From contig VJWM01000238.1 in the NCBI GenBank assembly GCA_010909165.1, positions 1 to 64,000 of the forward strand: DNA of 64,000 nucleotides, written 5' to 3'. Each line of letters starts with the position of its first letter. Position 1 is the first letter of the stretch. Origin of the DNA: Anthoceros angustus. Its lineage: Eukaryota > Streptophyta > Anthocerotopsida > Anthocerotales > Anthocerotaceae. Below are positions 1 through 10,072 of this stretch, piece by piece. The notes beneath the pieces were generated by a model. The model did no database searches, was not told where the DNA came from, and worked only from the letters and a program-made list of their open reading frames with translations. The position numbers and the translations under genes were made by a program.

Positions 1-780
1 AGGATAGGTCCAAACGGCGGAATAAGCGGTGTCGTCGTCTGGGGCCTTTATGAAAGTGAGTGGGGTCGGGGATGGGATACTCTGTTGAGGATATCCTTAC
101 AAGGATCTAAATCTTATTCGATATCCTTTTTCCATCAAGTTCGAATCAAGGACAACGGAGATTTTCTCCGAAGCGTAAGTAGTGATGTTTTTGACTTGTT
201 GATTTTGATAGTTCGACTTTCATTCACATGGTGATTTTGATTTTCTCTTGTGCGGTTGATGTCTTTCTTTCGTGGTTTTAACCGAATTTTAACAAGGAAG
301 TGCATCTTGAACCAAAGCCGGGTTCGATGTTCCTGATCAACATGTTTCATGGAATTTTCCATGGGTCCCGAGCGTTGGTTGCGTCCATGAAAATCGAAGG
401 ACCTTGGGATTGTGTCATGTCGAAAGAGGTGAAGTTGATTTCGATGATGATGGCGGATTCTTTCACACGAGATCATCAATGCTCATTTGGGCGGGGCTCA
501 AAAAGGTAATATTGTTGGTTTAGGGGTGCACTTTGATTGTTCATTTATGGTTTTAAACGGAGGTCTGCTCTATTGTTTGCGGTGTGCATATTTTGCATGA
601 CCAGTTTGGAGTTCGAGGTGGTGAAGAGTTACATAACGCTCATCGTGGACTTCTCGTTCTCAGATTCGAGGACCTTTTGTTATGTTTTGGTTGTTTTGTA
701 TCTTTATCTTGTATGTTTTGGTTGTTTTGATGTCTTGTATTAAGCTCGCTTTTATTTGCGGTATCGAACGGCTTCAAAAA
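1..780. other. No recognisable gene
   Basis: Only short open frames occur and none resembles a family I know. It is AT-moderate sequence upstream of the recombinase-like relic and may hold its lost N-terminal part. Confidence 0.4.
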
Positions 781-840
781 TTATAAAGTGGACATGAAGA
801 ATTACCAGTGAGCATTTTCAAAAGGTCAAGATTCTGACGG

Positions 841-1514
841 ATGTTATCGAAACTTTTAGAGTTATTGAACACTCTCCCAAGTGGTCCAAGCGACAAAAAT
901 CATCAATTCGGGGTTTTGTTCAATTCAACAATTGATAACCCAAGATCAAATGTAAGTTTTGTTGTTATTGGGCTTAAGTTTTGTTGTTATTGTGTTTTTG
1001 TGGTTTTACTAAGCTGTTTGTTTTTGGCTAGGCTTGGTATGCAAAACTCCGTGTTTCAAAAGGAATGTTGTCAAGGTTCATGAAGACCATGGCTGAAGCC
1101 GGGCTTGTTGGCTATTACACCAATAAGAGCTGTAACAATGATTACACGTTTGACGATGGCTCGGTGCCTTGATCTTTGGGAGAAGTGTGGTGGCCATAAA
1201 GCGGATCTTGGATTCTCAAGGTAATATGTTTTGAAAGCTTGTGACATTTGAGTCCTTTGTATGTTCCTTCACGCGTTCGATATGGTTTGCGATATGACCG
1301 GTCGGTCAAGCAAAGTACCGCAAGAGTCCTTGTTCCTGGTGAACGGCGATCCTATCAGGAGCTTTTGAACGAAGAACTGAATCGGATGCAGGATGATTTA
1401 AGGGGTGTTCTTCCGTCAACTGTCCTCAATGTGACTCCTGAAATTGTATTTTCTAGTCAGCCTGAAGATCAGCACCCCTTGCGAGTGCAACAGGTTAACA
1501 ATGTAAGTGTTTGA
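841..1514 (+). pseudogene. Crypton-like tyrosine recombinase relic (C-terminal catalytic part)
   Basis: A first exon-like frame (841-954, ending at a GTAAGT donor) reads LLELLNTLPSG and then a spacer. After an acceptor near 1032 the frame continues with WYAKLRVSKGMLSRFMKTMA and AGLVGYYTNKS. This order (LP, WY, a helix ending AGL-G-YTN-S) is that of the C-terminal domain of Crypton/KIAA1958/ZMYM-type tyrosine recombinases, whose consensus continues YTNHS-R-T and then GH-S. Here the His of TNHS reads Lys. A frame change follows, and a GGHK motif appears near 1187-1200, with a run resembling the post-GH segment at 1248-1514. The stop near 1170 and the frame change mean it is broken as read. The family call is from motif order only; it could be another phage-integrase-like domain. 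Confidence 0.45.
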
Positions 1515-3202
1515 GATTTGTTGCAAGTTTGTAGGGACTTGTTTTGATTAATTCTGTGTCCTGACTTGTTTTTGTGTGTTAGGTGTCTGTTGCCACTCCT
1601 GTTGTTCATCATGAAAGCAGACCTTTGAACAATGTCGCCGAACGAGTTTTCTGCACCATGTGGTCCACTTTGTCACAAGTTCGAGTTGGTATTGTCGTTC
1701 CTTGTTGCGCCGCCATGTTGGATCTGTTTTAATCATCTTGGTCTCTGTTGTTGGGGTGGGAGGCTGGTGTTTTGGTTGCAAACATACCTCAAGAGTGGCC
1801 AAGGCATCGGATGGATAATGACCAACAAGGGTGTTCTAGTGAAATTCCATATGTTGACAAGGTTGATTCTTGTCTGTTTGTTTGTTTTCTTCTTTTGGAG
1901 TTTCGATTATGTTTATCTTGGCGGTTGTGAATCCTGCGACTAGTGGAAGCGACCTTCATCCCTCATTTCAACATTGATACGAGGGAAGTGGATGCGATGG
2001 TCCCTCTGTTGGAGCATTGTGCATAGTGAGTGTGATCATCATCCGGTTAACCAGGGGAAATGTGTGGCTGTGGTAGCACCTCTGGATATTGTGCACTGTG
2101 GTGCAAATGGAAATGGAAGTGGCTTTGAGCGGCTTGCGAGATTGCGTACGGAATTGGAGTATGATAGCGAAGCAGTTGGAGTTTCGGCAAAAGGATTTGG
2201 AGGCTCTTATAGAGAGCAGGCGTCGTTGAATTACGAGTCTCTAAGCAAGAGAAAGCCCTTGAGATCGAGGCGGAGAAATGTGGAGAGGAGACAAGAGCAC
2301 ATTAAGCATCAAGAAAGCGCGGCAGATGGGAGCAAGAGGTTCAAGGCTGCAGTGGAAAAGAAACGAGCGTAAGAATGTGCCTCGAGATATTTGCACTTCT
2401 GCGAAAATCCGTCGAGATTGGTAAGTTTTCTTATGCTCTTTATTAATCAGACATTGAAAATCAATGGTTGTATTTTATTAGGTTGTCACCTTGCGAGGGA
2501 CAATTTCGTCCAAGTCCTCGCTTCATCAATTGGTTGCCAAGAATGATCTTTGTACAGCAATCAAGCCAAGTGGTCGTGAAAATTACGTTTTCAATCAGAT
2601 AATTATGATCAATTTCCTAAATAAGGTGAGTATCATTTCTTAAGTATTTGCTATGATTATTTCCGTGTTTTCTAGTATCACTAATCACGGTTTGTGTCTT
2701 GTTTCGTTTGTTTTAGGTTCCATTGTTGTTGAAGTAGAGTTCAATCTAGCGAGTTCAATCTATTGGTATTTACTCTTCATTAGTTGAATTTGTATTTCAT
2801 GCCATTACGGATATACGAAACTCGTAGAAAAGGTTTCTTTGTTGGTTTTTGTATATCCCGGATCCGCATGAATATTATTTAACAGAAAATGTTTTTGTCA
2901 GATTAGCGATTTTGGTGGGATTTCTAGAATGAGCTTCTAGACCCAGCTGGTATTCACTTGGTCGTCATGTTTTTTACTCTAGTGCTCGATTTTCTACCTT
3001 GATGGTAGATGATTTTTACCCCACTTGTATGGTTCAGTTGTTTTGTACCTTGATGGTAGATGAATTTCTACTATACTGTAATGAATTTTACTCTCTGGGT
3101 AAAATAATGACCAAAAGGTCAATTCTCTCTCTAAAAATTACCCGCACCACCCGAAAAACTAATCAAGGCCGAGGCCCAGACGAGGCCGCGACTTTACAGT
3201 GG
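1515..3202 (+). other. Degraded exon-like stretch with coiled-coil reading; otherwise empty
   Basis: Between 2160 and 2400 three frames in succession give charged, helix-prone sequence (KQLEFRQKDLEALIESRRR, then KQEKALEIEAEKCGEE), as expected for one coiled coil broken by two small frame changes. A GTAAGT-like donor follows near 2420. Further short exon-like blocks with GT/AG borders lie at about 2480-2625. It may be the 3' part of the recombinase-bearing gene upstream, but I recognise no family. From 2760 to 3200 I see only AT-rich sequence. Confidence 0.3.
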
Positions 3203-3459
3203 TGTAGGCATCCCTAACATATATAGACACTTTCTTATTTCTAAAATCACCAAAACCCAAGGACTCTATCTCCGACCTACCTATCCGGGGTCGAAAAACC
3301 TAAGGTTCAAAACAAACAAATTATTATCCCAAGGGCCAAGAACCATTCTCGTATAAAAGACCTTACCGGTGATTCTCAAAGCACTGCTATACAAACACTC
3401 TTAAAACAAAAAATCGCATCCGACACTTGAGAGGGGCTAGTGTATATGTGGTCTTCCAC
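3203..3459 (-). repeat. LTR of element 1 (3' LTR in element orientation)
   Basis: It is nearly identical to 17320-17580, with a few one- or two-base indels. Plus-strand borders are TGTAGGCA and TTCCACA, giving TG...CA ends on both strands. The adjacent 3460-3475 is purine-rich on the minus strand, as expected for a polypurine tract. Confidence 0.7.
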
Positions 3460-3493
3460 ATACTCCTTCTCATTTGTTGGCGCCCTCGCCAAC

Positions 3494-4787
3494 TTATTGG
3501 TAATACTTTTTAACTCGCCAACCGTTGACTCTAGTTGGCAGGGGCGATCCATTCAACTGGTGCTGGATAGATCCGTTGTCGAAAACCTCCAAAACTTTGT
3601 AGGGTCCCATCCACCTTAAATGTAACTTACCTGGAAAATGCATGTATCGGTTATCATTCAATAGAGCCAGGTCCCCAGGGACAACATACTCTTGGCGCTT
3701 CAGTCGCTTATCATGCCATTCCTTCCTTCTCTGCTGAACATCCCGCATAACTTGAGTGCTTGTTCTCTCTGTGTGTATTAATCCAACCAACCTCTCCAAT
3801 TGGCTTTCCTCCACCGGCATTCGACTTGTTTCTCGTACTCTGAGGGTGGGTACTTCGAACTCTATTGGCATGACGGGTGAGTGTCCATATGTAAGGTAAT
3901 ACGGGGTCTGCTGTGTTGTCACCTTTTCCGCGGTTCGGTATGCCCAAAGTGCCGAATGCAGTTTCATATCCCAGTCATATGCATAACTGACCGTGAGCTT
4001 GGTCAGAATCTTGCACAACAAGCCGTTTGCCTTTTCGGTCAGCCCATTGGCCTTTGGGTTGTAGGGAGTGGTCTTCCTGTGATCGACATTGAAGTGACTG
4101 GTCATATTAGAGATTACCTGATTGACGAAATGCGTACCTCTATCACCGACTACCCAATGGGCACCATATCTAGTGATGATTTGCTCAAACAGAACTGCCA
4201 CCACGCCGAATCCACCTGCTTGCGCCCACCATCCGTACAGAATCTGGCTACCGTAATGTACCGGTTTTGGCGGGTCTTTGTTTGGATGGGCGACAAAATC
4301 CCCATTTCGAATGGTGCGTGCAAGTATGGGAACAAGGCCATTGGGTTGTTGTGGTTGGCTTGCCGACTTTTGATAAAGCCACAGCTTTCACGAATTCCTT
4401 GGCATCCTTGTACATGGTAGGCCACCAATAGCCCGCCCCCGCAAGTGACATGCGCGGCATAATGGCCCCTCCTCGTGTAATGAGCTCGATTGCTTGCCGC
4501 TTGGCGCGCACTCCATAACCGCCCCCGCCATCGGACCTACTCGGTATAAGTTCAGTGCGTGTAAGTGGTCTTGAGTAGTGGACGAGCGCCTGTTTTTGTG
4601 CTTTGGGAAGATGTGAAGGGATTTGACCGGTGCCAAGATAATCATAAATCTCCTGATATGTTGGTCTGGTGGAACCTCTCCTCCCCTTCTCAATCGATGA
4701 TGGCCCTCCACCCTTATTTCCTTCTGAACTGGTCTTCGCCTGTTTGCTTTCGACCTTCAGAAAACAATGTCTCATCGGGAAAATCAT
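3494..4787 (-). pseudogene. Ty3/gypsy integrase, element 1
   Basis: The minus strand from 4204 to 3494 is an intact 236-residue frame covering the integrase core: RGTHFVNQVI near the second catalytic Asp region, YNPKANGLTEKANG with the catalytic Glu region, then the C-terminal LRWMGPYKVLEVFDNGS chromatin/DNA-binding fold. Upstream frames (4428-4787) carry the DYL-TG-IP-HL and zinc-domain region with frame changes. It is nearly identical in sequence to plus-strand 38540-39708, so both belong to one family. The enzyme joins retroelement cDNA ends to host DNA. Stops and frame changes show this copy is inactive as read. Confidence 0.85.
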
Positions 4788-4789
4788 CT

Positions 4790-6157
4790 TCCTGGTTTCG
4801 TTCCACCGCCCTCGCCTTCAAGCGAGATATGAAGTCGGCGTTGACATGCTTCGCCTCTCTCGCTTTCCACCGTGAAAGAAAACTCAGCAAGAGATCCAAC
4901 GGCTATCCGCGTCCGAAAGGTCGTTTATTCACAAGGTGTTTCAAGGCAAAGTGATCAACAAACACAAATTCATATGAGAGGAGGTAGTGTCTCGAATTTC
5001 CCGACCGAGTAAATCATTCCTGCTTCGGCCCGTGGTGGTATACTTGCCGCTGGTCCGTAGTTGTCGCCGCATAGTAGATCGGAAAATCCTTCTTCTTCTC
5101 ATCTGCTAAGGACGATTGCAAATCAAACATCAACGAAAACATGGAATTTCTTACTCCGGCCTCTTAGCGTGAGCTGAGCTGTGTCGCTGAGATCTGAAGG
5201 CTTCTCCGCTCCATCGTCCATTCCCACTCTTGGTCCTTCCTCAACAAGCTCGTTAGTGGGCAGCCCGCTACAAATTTGGGACCTAAACGTACCACCATTC
5301 CTGTGAACCCGGAGTTCCTTTAGCGTTGAAGGTGCCCTAAGGGTGGCTATGACCTTTACCTTGTCCGGATCGACCTCGATGCCTCCGCTTGAACCGATGC
5401 CCAATCCTTCCGACATGCCAAGTAGCACTTTTCTCGGATGCATAATTGTGGTTCGACCGCCCAGACACTTTGAGGTGCAAAATGGTCCTTGATACCCCAA
5501 CACGCAGTAAGTCGTCAAGAAAACTTCCATAAAGTCCCTAAGGAAGTCCTTGAAGATCTTGACAATGGTTCGCATGAAAGACTGTGCTCCTATTAACCCA
5601 ATGCGGCGCTTGTAGGCATATGTCCCCAATCCAAAGTGCTGTCCAATCACTCCTAAGGTGCAGCTGGTTATACCCAGAGTACCCATCTAAGAATGAATAC
5701 ACCATCCTGCCTGCAACCAGATCTAGGATATTATCGATGAAGGGCAACGGGAAGTGATCCTTCTTGGTGACCTTATTCAACCTCCGCCATCGCAACCTGG
5801 ATTTTGCCCGTCTTTAGGTACCACCATTGAGCCACCCATTCGGTATTGACTATAGGATAGATCACATCCGCCTTGAGATACATCTCCAACCGATCCTTTA
5901 CCTTGAGGAGTACTGGATTTAACTTGTCGCTGGAATCTCATCGGATTGCTCCCGCCTGTGTCAATCCTATGTTCACCCCATCCTTGGGGAATACCCTTCA
6001 TGTCTCTCAAGGCGAAGACATCGATGAATTCTGCTGTTTCAGCCTTCCTCCAACGCATCCATTGTTCTTGAGAATTTGAGTACTTTCCCTGGAAGAACCT
6101 CAACATCCTTAACTTCATCACTGCACTCCACTCGGCCCAGGTGCGGTGCGATGCCAA
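4790..6157 (-). pseudogene. Ty3/gypsy reverse transcriptase and RNase H, element 1
   Basis: On the minus strand, 6157-5777 carries the RT entry (EFIDVFALRDMKGIP). 5795-5538 carries NKVTKKDHFPLPFIDNILD followed by FLDGYSGYNQ, a hallmark of plant Tat/Athila-type RT. 5686-5123 carries IEVDPDKVKVIATLRAP-TLKELR, the RT/RNase H connection. The YxDD box is not readable here (the frame shows MEVFLTTYCVLG where the sister copy reads VFLDDF), which marks a local indel. 4714-5120 holds the RNase H tail (HVNADFISRLKAR). At least four frame changes are needed to join the parts. Confidence 0.8.
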
Positions 6158-6300
6158 ACCTTCTTCCGGCTCCCGGTTCCTCTTCTCGCATGCCCCATTC
6201 TAAACAAATCCTCCGACGTGAAACGCGAACCTGCCTCCTTATCCGCTTTCTTCGCCTGCTCCCTCCTTCATTTCCAGCGTACCATGGTTACCTGCAATGC

Positions 6301-7136
6301 CTACCGATTGATCGTGGAATGTCTGCGATAATCGCTCCTCATCGACCATGAGATGTGAAGGAAATTTGTCTTCTTGTCTCTTTCCCCGACGTGTCCTCCG
6401 CCGAGGTGTATCCTTCCGTTTCGCTTGAGTCTCACCGACATGTCCTTACTCGTTAGGCAAATCCTACCTTCCTTGGTCTTGGGATCCCATTCCATGGTTT
6501 GAATCACTTCCTTCTTCCCCATTTGAGCGTGCATTGAGATCCACATCCATGTTCGACCAATTAAGACGCTATACCTACGATTTGTGCCGGATGACTACAT
6601 AATCCATTAGATAGGAATGGTTCCAACGATCGCTAACACCCCGTGAGTTCTCCACCGCACCATTCTCGACATATCGCCAAACGCAAAACCTTGTGTATGC
6701 TCAATTTCCAACCCCAATTTTAGCCGTTCTCTCATGATATTCACACCGACTGTCGAGAGGTACCCCTTTATGATGCATCCCGCGAAATTTCCACCTGAGT
6801 TCCGCCTTGGTCAACCATGGATACTAAGTTCAGAAGTGGTCTTGGTCCGGTATAGGAAGGCGTTTTTCTTGGCCGGGCTTCTTCAATGCCCTCCGACCGC
6901 TGCCTATACCGTGGGTTGTCTCGAGGAGTTGTCCGAATGTGATCATAAATGTTGGATCCATGATGGCCTCTCGCCAAGTTAAAGAACACCTCTTTTTTCC
7001 TCCCATCCAGTTTACGTTGGTTGTAGATTCCAACTCTAGGCTTGGCACGGTGGCTTCCTCGTGGGTGGTGGACTGGGTGGTGCATTGAACCGACACCACC
7101 TTGGCCTTCGCCAGCCTCCTCCCGGATCATATCCAT
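6301..7136 (-). pseudogene. Retropepsin and gag C-terminus, element 1
   Basis: Minus-strand frames give DPTFMITFGQLLETTHGI, then LVSMVDQGG-QVEI, then remnants of the protease and its trailing acidic linker (DPKTKEGRICLTSKD near 6480). Each block has a close match in the plus-strand copy at 36130-36800, where the protease active-site region GVPLDMGSGVNIM is readable. Here the active-site stretch is broken by indels. The domain would process the gag-pol polyprotein. Confidence 0.7.
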
Positions 7137-7263
7137 AACCTCTCCAGACGTCCGTGGAATCCTAACCCATCTTTTCCCCGCCGAAGGGTAGCTTGTAAAG
7201 TGTCTTCAATTATGTCCATCGCACCTTTTCCCCTTTGAATTTTGCACTCGTCCATTGGAACAC

Positions 7264-9176
7264 TCACGTCTCGTACCTTCCTCGCCCATTGGTTCGTTTT
7301 GCCGGTTTGGGTCCGTTCCACCTCAAGCCGGTCGCAAATTTTGTCATTTCCCTCGCTTGGCCGGCGCTCCCCTCATCCGACCGTGGTCGTATCCACCTTT
7401 CTTCTTTTCCTTCCCCACGCCTCTTCTCCTTAGCTTTTGAGCTTGTTCTAACGACCACATGGGTACCTTCCCCATAATAATCACTATCCGTGGCATCTAA
7501 ACCCTCTAAGCTCCTTAGGGTCTTAATCTCGGCGTCCTCCCATACCGCCATCAACGCGCCTTCAACATGCATGGCGTGCACCGGAACTTGGCTCGCCACC
7601 GAACCCTCACTGGTGGCGCGCGATCACGGTTTTCGGTGTTTTGGCGAGTACGCCCGCCAAATGCCCCGCCGCTGCAATCTTGACATAGTTTATCAAAATC
7701 TCCATTGCACGAGTTGGATAAGGGCACTGTATAGTGTCCAAGGTTGCATATTGTAGCACAAGACGGTGCCCATTGGATTGTTACCCCCACCGGTTACGAA
7801 CGCCACTGGACGAAGTTGGAGGGATACATAGTCTTTGGGTACACTTGTTGATTCTAATTTGGTATGTATCCTCCACGAGTATCTTCCTCTTCCTCATATC
7901 CCAAGCAGATGCACTCTTGTTGTCGGACAATTAGCTTGGAATGTCCCCGCCTCACACGCTGAAGAGGTTGGCTCGGATTCGTGGCGCTCTCCTTCTCTCG
8001 TGTTCCTTGACCGCGTTAAGATGGAATTTCGAATTTTGCCATCATCTCTCCATCTTGTTCCCGTTGTTCCACTTTCTTGGCCGCCACCGCCTCCCTCCTG
8101 CTTGTTCCCGTCCTTTCGCAGACATCGCCTCTGTTTTGCCCTTGCGCCTCCTTGTCCTGCACGACCTTCATTTCTTTTTCCATTTGGCGCTCCTCATCTC
8201 GATGACGCCTCCGAACTGCCACTGCTTCCTCCGAGGAACTTTCTCGTGGAATCTTCCGTGGAGCTCTTCACCGATGAACTTTCTTCCGAGGAGGATGAGG
8301 ATCCCTTCTTTTTTCCGCCCCGGCTTCTTCTTCTCCTTCTTAGCCTTCCTCCTCCTTGGTTGGATTCTCATAGTTTAGCCGCCTTGATAGCCTTGCCCAA
8401 ATTCTTCTCCGCTTGTAACCCACGTGTCTCCCCATCTTAGAACCTGTGCCTTTAGCGAACCATCAGATGTTCTGCAACTCCGAGTGAGGGCCACTGATCG
8501 CAGAAGTCGTGAAACCTCCACATACGCTGCAAGGTTTCCTTCTTTTCCTCTCGCTTTTCAAGTTTGACAACACGTATCCCTCCACGCCAAGCCCCGAACC
8601 TCTCATGTATATGTTTTTAACTCTTCATAGGTTCTGGAGGTGTGGTGACTTGAGGTATTCGGCCTATACCACTACCGGACCTCAAGAACTCCATAGAACA
8701 ATTGAATCTGTGCATCTCCCGCCTCGGTTTGCAAATGTCACCGCTCAAAACGCTCAACAAATTCATCGTGGTCTTCATACCCCTTCCCCTCCATACAATG
8801 GTAAGGTTGTTAGGGTGACCACCACCGTGGTGGTGGTCATGACTATCGCTTCTTGCGATCGTGGTTGGTCCAACAACGCGGAGTCGATCTCCAACGTCGA
8901 TTGAAGAGAGGTCGTGGAAGAGAGGTGGATGGAATTGGTCCGAGGTTCCTTGGCGTGGTACCTCCCAAGTCCGAGGTTGGGGATCTTGCTCCAACAAGAT
9001 CGGACCCCGTCCCCTGGTTGATTCCTTACTTCCTTCTTCTCCCAACGGTGCTGCCTTCCCTGGATCCTCCTCAACTCATGGTTTGCAACCCTTTTCAACC
9101 TTTCCGGCTTGGCGTTGTCGCTTCTTGTGGTTTCCGTCCGACTTGACTCAACCTCCGACTCAACCGTGGCATCCAT
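7264..9176 (-). pseudogene. Gag relic, element 1
   Basis: The minus strand carries a basic, Lys/Arg/Glu-rich polyprotein: a possible N-terminus from 9176 (MDATVESEVESS), a FHDFCDQWPSLGVAEHL reading near 8500 that resembles the retrotransposon gag core (DF--WPSLGV), a charged coiled-coil tract at 8016-8371, and a Gly/Lys/Arg-rich tail to 7264. The plus strand is strongly pyrimidine-rich here, which creates long but meaningless plus-strand open frames. Several frame changes interrupt the reading. Position directly upstream of the protease fits gag. Confidence 0.6.
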
Positions 9177-9960
9177 CTACCTAACTAGATACACTCCAAA
9201 ACTAGACACCTAAGCTATGGTTAGTCCCCATAACCTTGATGTTAGCTTTCATTCCAAGAACGGCCAAAAATGGAATGGGTTTTGCATCCAAGACGCAAAG
9301 AGGCCACATTTACCCTCTATGTCGTTATAGTCCTAGGATTCGATCCCAAGGGAATAGTTTTGTGTCAAGGTGTTCTAAATCTATGGATTGTGGACCTACC
9401 CGCCTCGCTACTCCCACCTCTCTCCTACCTTACTCAAACCCACCACCGTAGACTGCCACCACGGGCCGATTCACACTGTGGCGGGTCCCACCACGCGCCG
9501 CCCGCTGGGGTCTATTCACACACTCCTCCGCGCACCTTGGGGGCTATGGGCTTACGTGACACCTATATACACCTCTCTACCTCTAGGAATTTCTGCGATT
9601 CCACCCACTCCCCTCACCACTTACGATTCGATTTTCCCTCACACACTCTCACAATCCCTCACAGCAAGAGACTAATTCATTCTCTGAACCTTTCTCTTAA
9701 TGCAACCTCCTTTCACCCACGGGCCACACAAACCTCTCCTTGGGCCACACAGACCCCCCTTGGGCCAGACCCCTCCTTGGTGGAATGAACACACCTGGTG
9801 GCGCAGAGAAGGGGAATTGAAAGAGCACCTGTGCTTGGGCGACCCGCCTTCGGCAGTCCGCCTCCGCGACTCACCCTTTTCCTACCCCGGCTGGCCACCA
9901 CTCATGCCCGGTGTGGTGACCACATGGGTACTGCACTTCTAAAAGGAGTGGAGTGTTTTT
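9177..9960 (-). other. Leader-like, non-coding part of element 1
   Basis: I see no protein. The minus strand is purine-rich. The segment 9295-9387, read on the minus strand, matches plus-strand 14480-14565 over about 75 bases (TTGACAC...CCCTTGGG...GAGGGTAAATGTGGCC). A TATATA-like stretch lies at 9562-9570. It is probably untranslated leader or old LTR sequence. Confidence 0.4.
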
Positions 9961-10072
9961 GTTTTGTGTTTAAGTTGTGAGAATCGTGTGGAGTTGGAAT
10001 GTGAAGTAGGTTAGGAAATAAGAAAAGTCTACTAGAGCCTAGTAGGAGGAAGAGAGTCTAGTCCGATCCCGG

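Noticed and set aside
7835-8440. 201-codon plus-strand open frame rich in Pro, Leu, Ser and Phe
   Set aside because: It is the mirror of a purine-rich, Lys/Glu-rich gag region on the minus strand; composition alone keeps it open.
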